The position numbers and the translations under genes were made by a program. From NCBI RefSeq assembly GCF_024171885.1, contig NZ_JAMTCP010000005.1, positions 62,001-126,000 on the forward strand: DNA of 64,000 nucleotides, in the 5' to 3' direction. This stretch comes from Streptoalloteichus tenebrarius. GTDB lineage: Bacteria; Actinomycetota; Actinomycetes; Mycobacteriales; Pseudonocardiaceae. This document shows, piece by piece, positions 63,950 to 64,000 of the stretch. The number at the start of each line of letters is the position of its first letter. Position 1 is the stretch's first letter. Under the pieces are notes generated by a model, which searched no databases, was not told where the DNA came from, and saw nothing but the letters and a program-made list of their open reading frames with translations.

Positions 63950-64000
63950 GTGATCGTCGGGGAGATCAGCGAATGCCACTGGGAGGTCTGGGTCGGCTCT

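Larger units (their letters stand above)
61480..64000. mobile_element. Tandem array of IS5-type transposase fragments
   Basis: About eight units of 280-335 bp (one of about 455 bp) follow each other to the window edge. Each carries a segment that, translated, reads like part of an IS5-family transposase (SERDWEVWVGSGSVRAHRHT, similar to the catalytic DWxVxxDSTxxxAHQH region) and one like GIRVIDGMLFSA. The marker TGGGAGGTCT or a close variant appears near 61671, 62126, 62452, 62730, 63063, 63398, 63690 and 63978. Frames are broken, so none encodes an active enzyme. Confidence 0.75.

Overview
The window is a high-GC actinobacterial chromosome segment. GTG and TTG starts, an Lsr2 nucleoid protein, an MbtH protein, an EspC-like type VII secretion operon, DUF5753 and MmyB-type XRE regulators and DUF6879 genes point to Pseudonocardiales (Saccharothrix/Actinosynnema/Lentzea-like). 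The genus is inferred, not proven.

Layout. 0-8.4 kb: the end of a penicillin-binding protein, an unusual ABC-class ATPase, small hypotheticals, two isoprenoid genes (IPP isomerase and a squalene/phytoene-synthase-family enzyme), and a cysteine-dioxygenase-like cupin divergent from a LysR regulator. 8.4-17 kb: a methyltransferase plus SAH-hydrolase-like pair divergent from a large LuxR (LAL) regulator, tRNA-Glu, and a 1.55 kb array of about 28 imperfect hairpins. Two copies of a conserved element carrying paired DnaA-box sequences flank this block. 17-30 kb: a cobalamin-binding-type protein, a GNAT protein, a TetR/MFS pair with a palindromic operator, 1.7 kb of apparently gene-free DNA, a transglutaminase-like plus TrpF-like pair, stress proteins and a PAP2-like membrane protein. 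30-37 kb: a translationally coupled YbaB/EspC/WXG-like operon and a copper locus with two CsoR genes sharing an identical 245-bp core, CopZ, an exported His-tailed protein and CopA. 37-40.2 kb: an overlapping operon with three tandem DUF6879 paralogues and an XRE-DUF5753 regulator, followed by a 31-residue CxxC microprotein. 40-50.6 kb: a redox operon (SDR-AKR-SDR) divergent from an MmyB-type regulator, a flavoprotein disulfide reductase, a secreted GH31 enzyme and a secreted PQQ-type beta-propeller.

50.6-53 kb is a strongly degenerate CRISPR-like array: about 33 repeats of about 36 bp at a 70-72 bp period. An AT-richer leader-like stretch lies on its high-coordinate side. No cas genes are visible in the window. 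53.4-61.4 kb holds an MbtH gene and a lysine/ornithine N-monooxygenase, each behind an iron box, plus UspA, Lsr2, a HelD/HelR-like helicase and an AhpD-like protein. 61.5-64 kb is a tandem array of about 300-bp units built from fragments of an IS5-family transposase, running off the window edge and including a perfect 291-bp tandem duplication.

The features most worth pursuing are the degenerate CRISPR-like array, the hairpin array behind tRNA-Glu, the transposase-fragment satellite, the triplicated DUF6879 operon with its CxxC microprotein, and the gene-converted csoR pair with its inverted operators.
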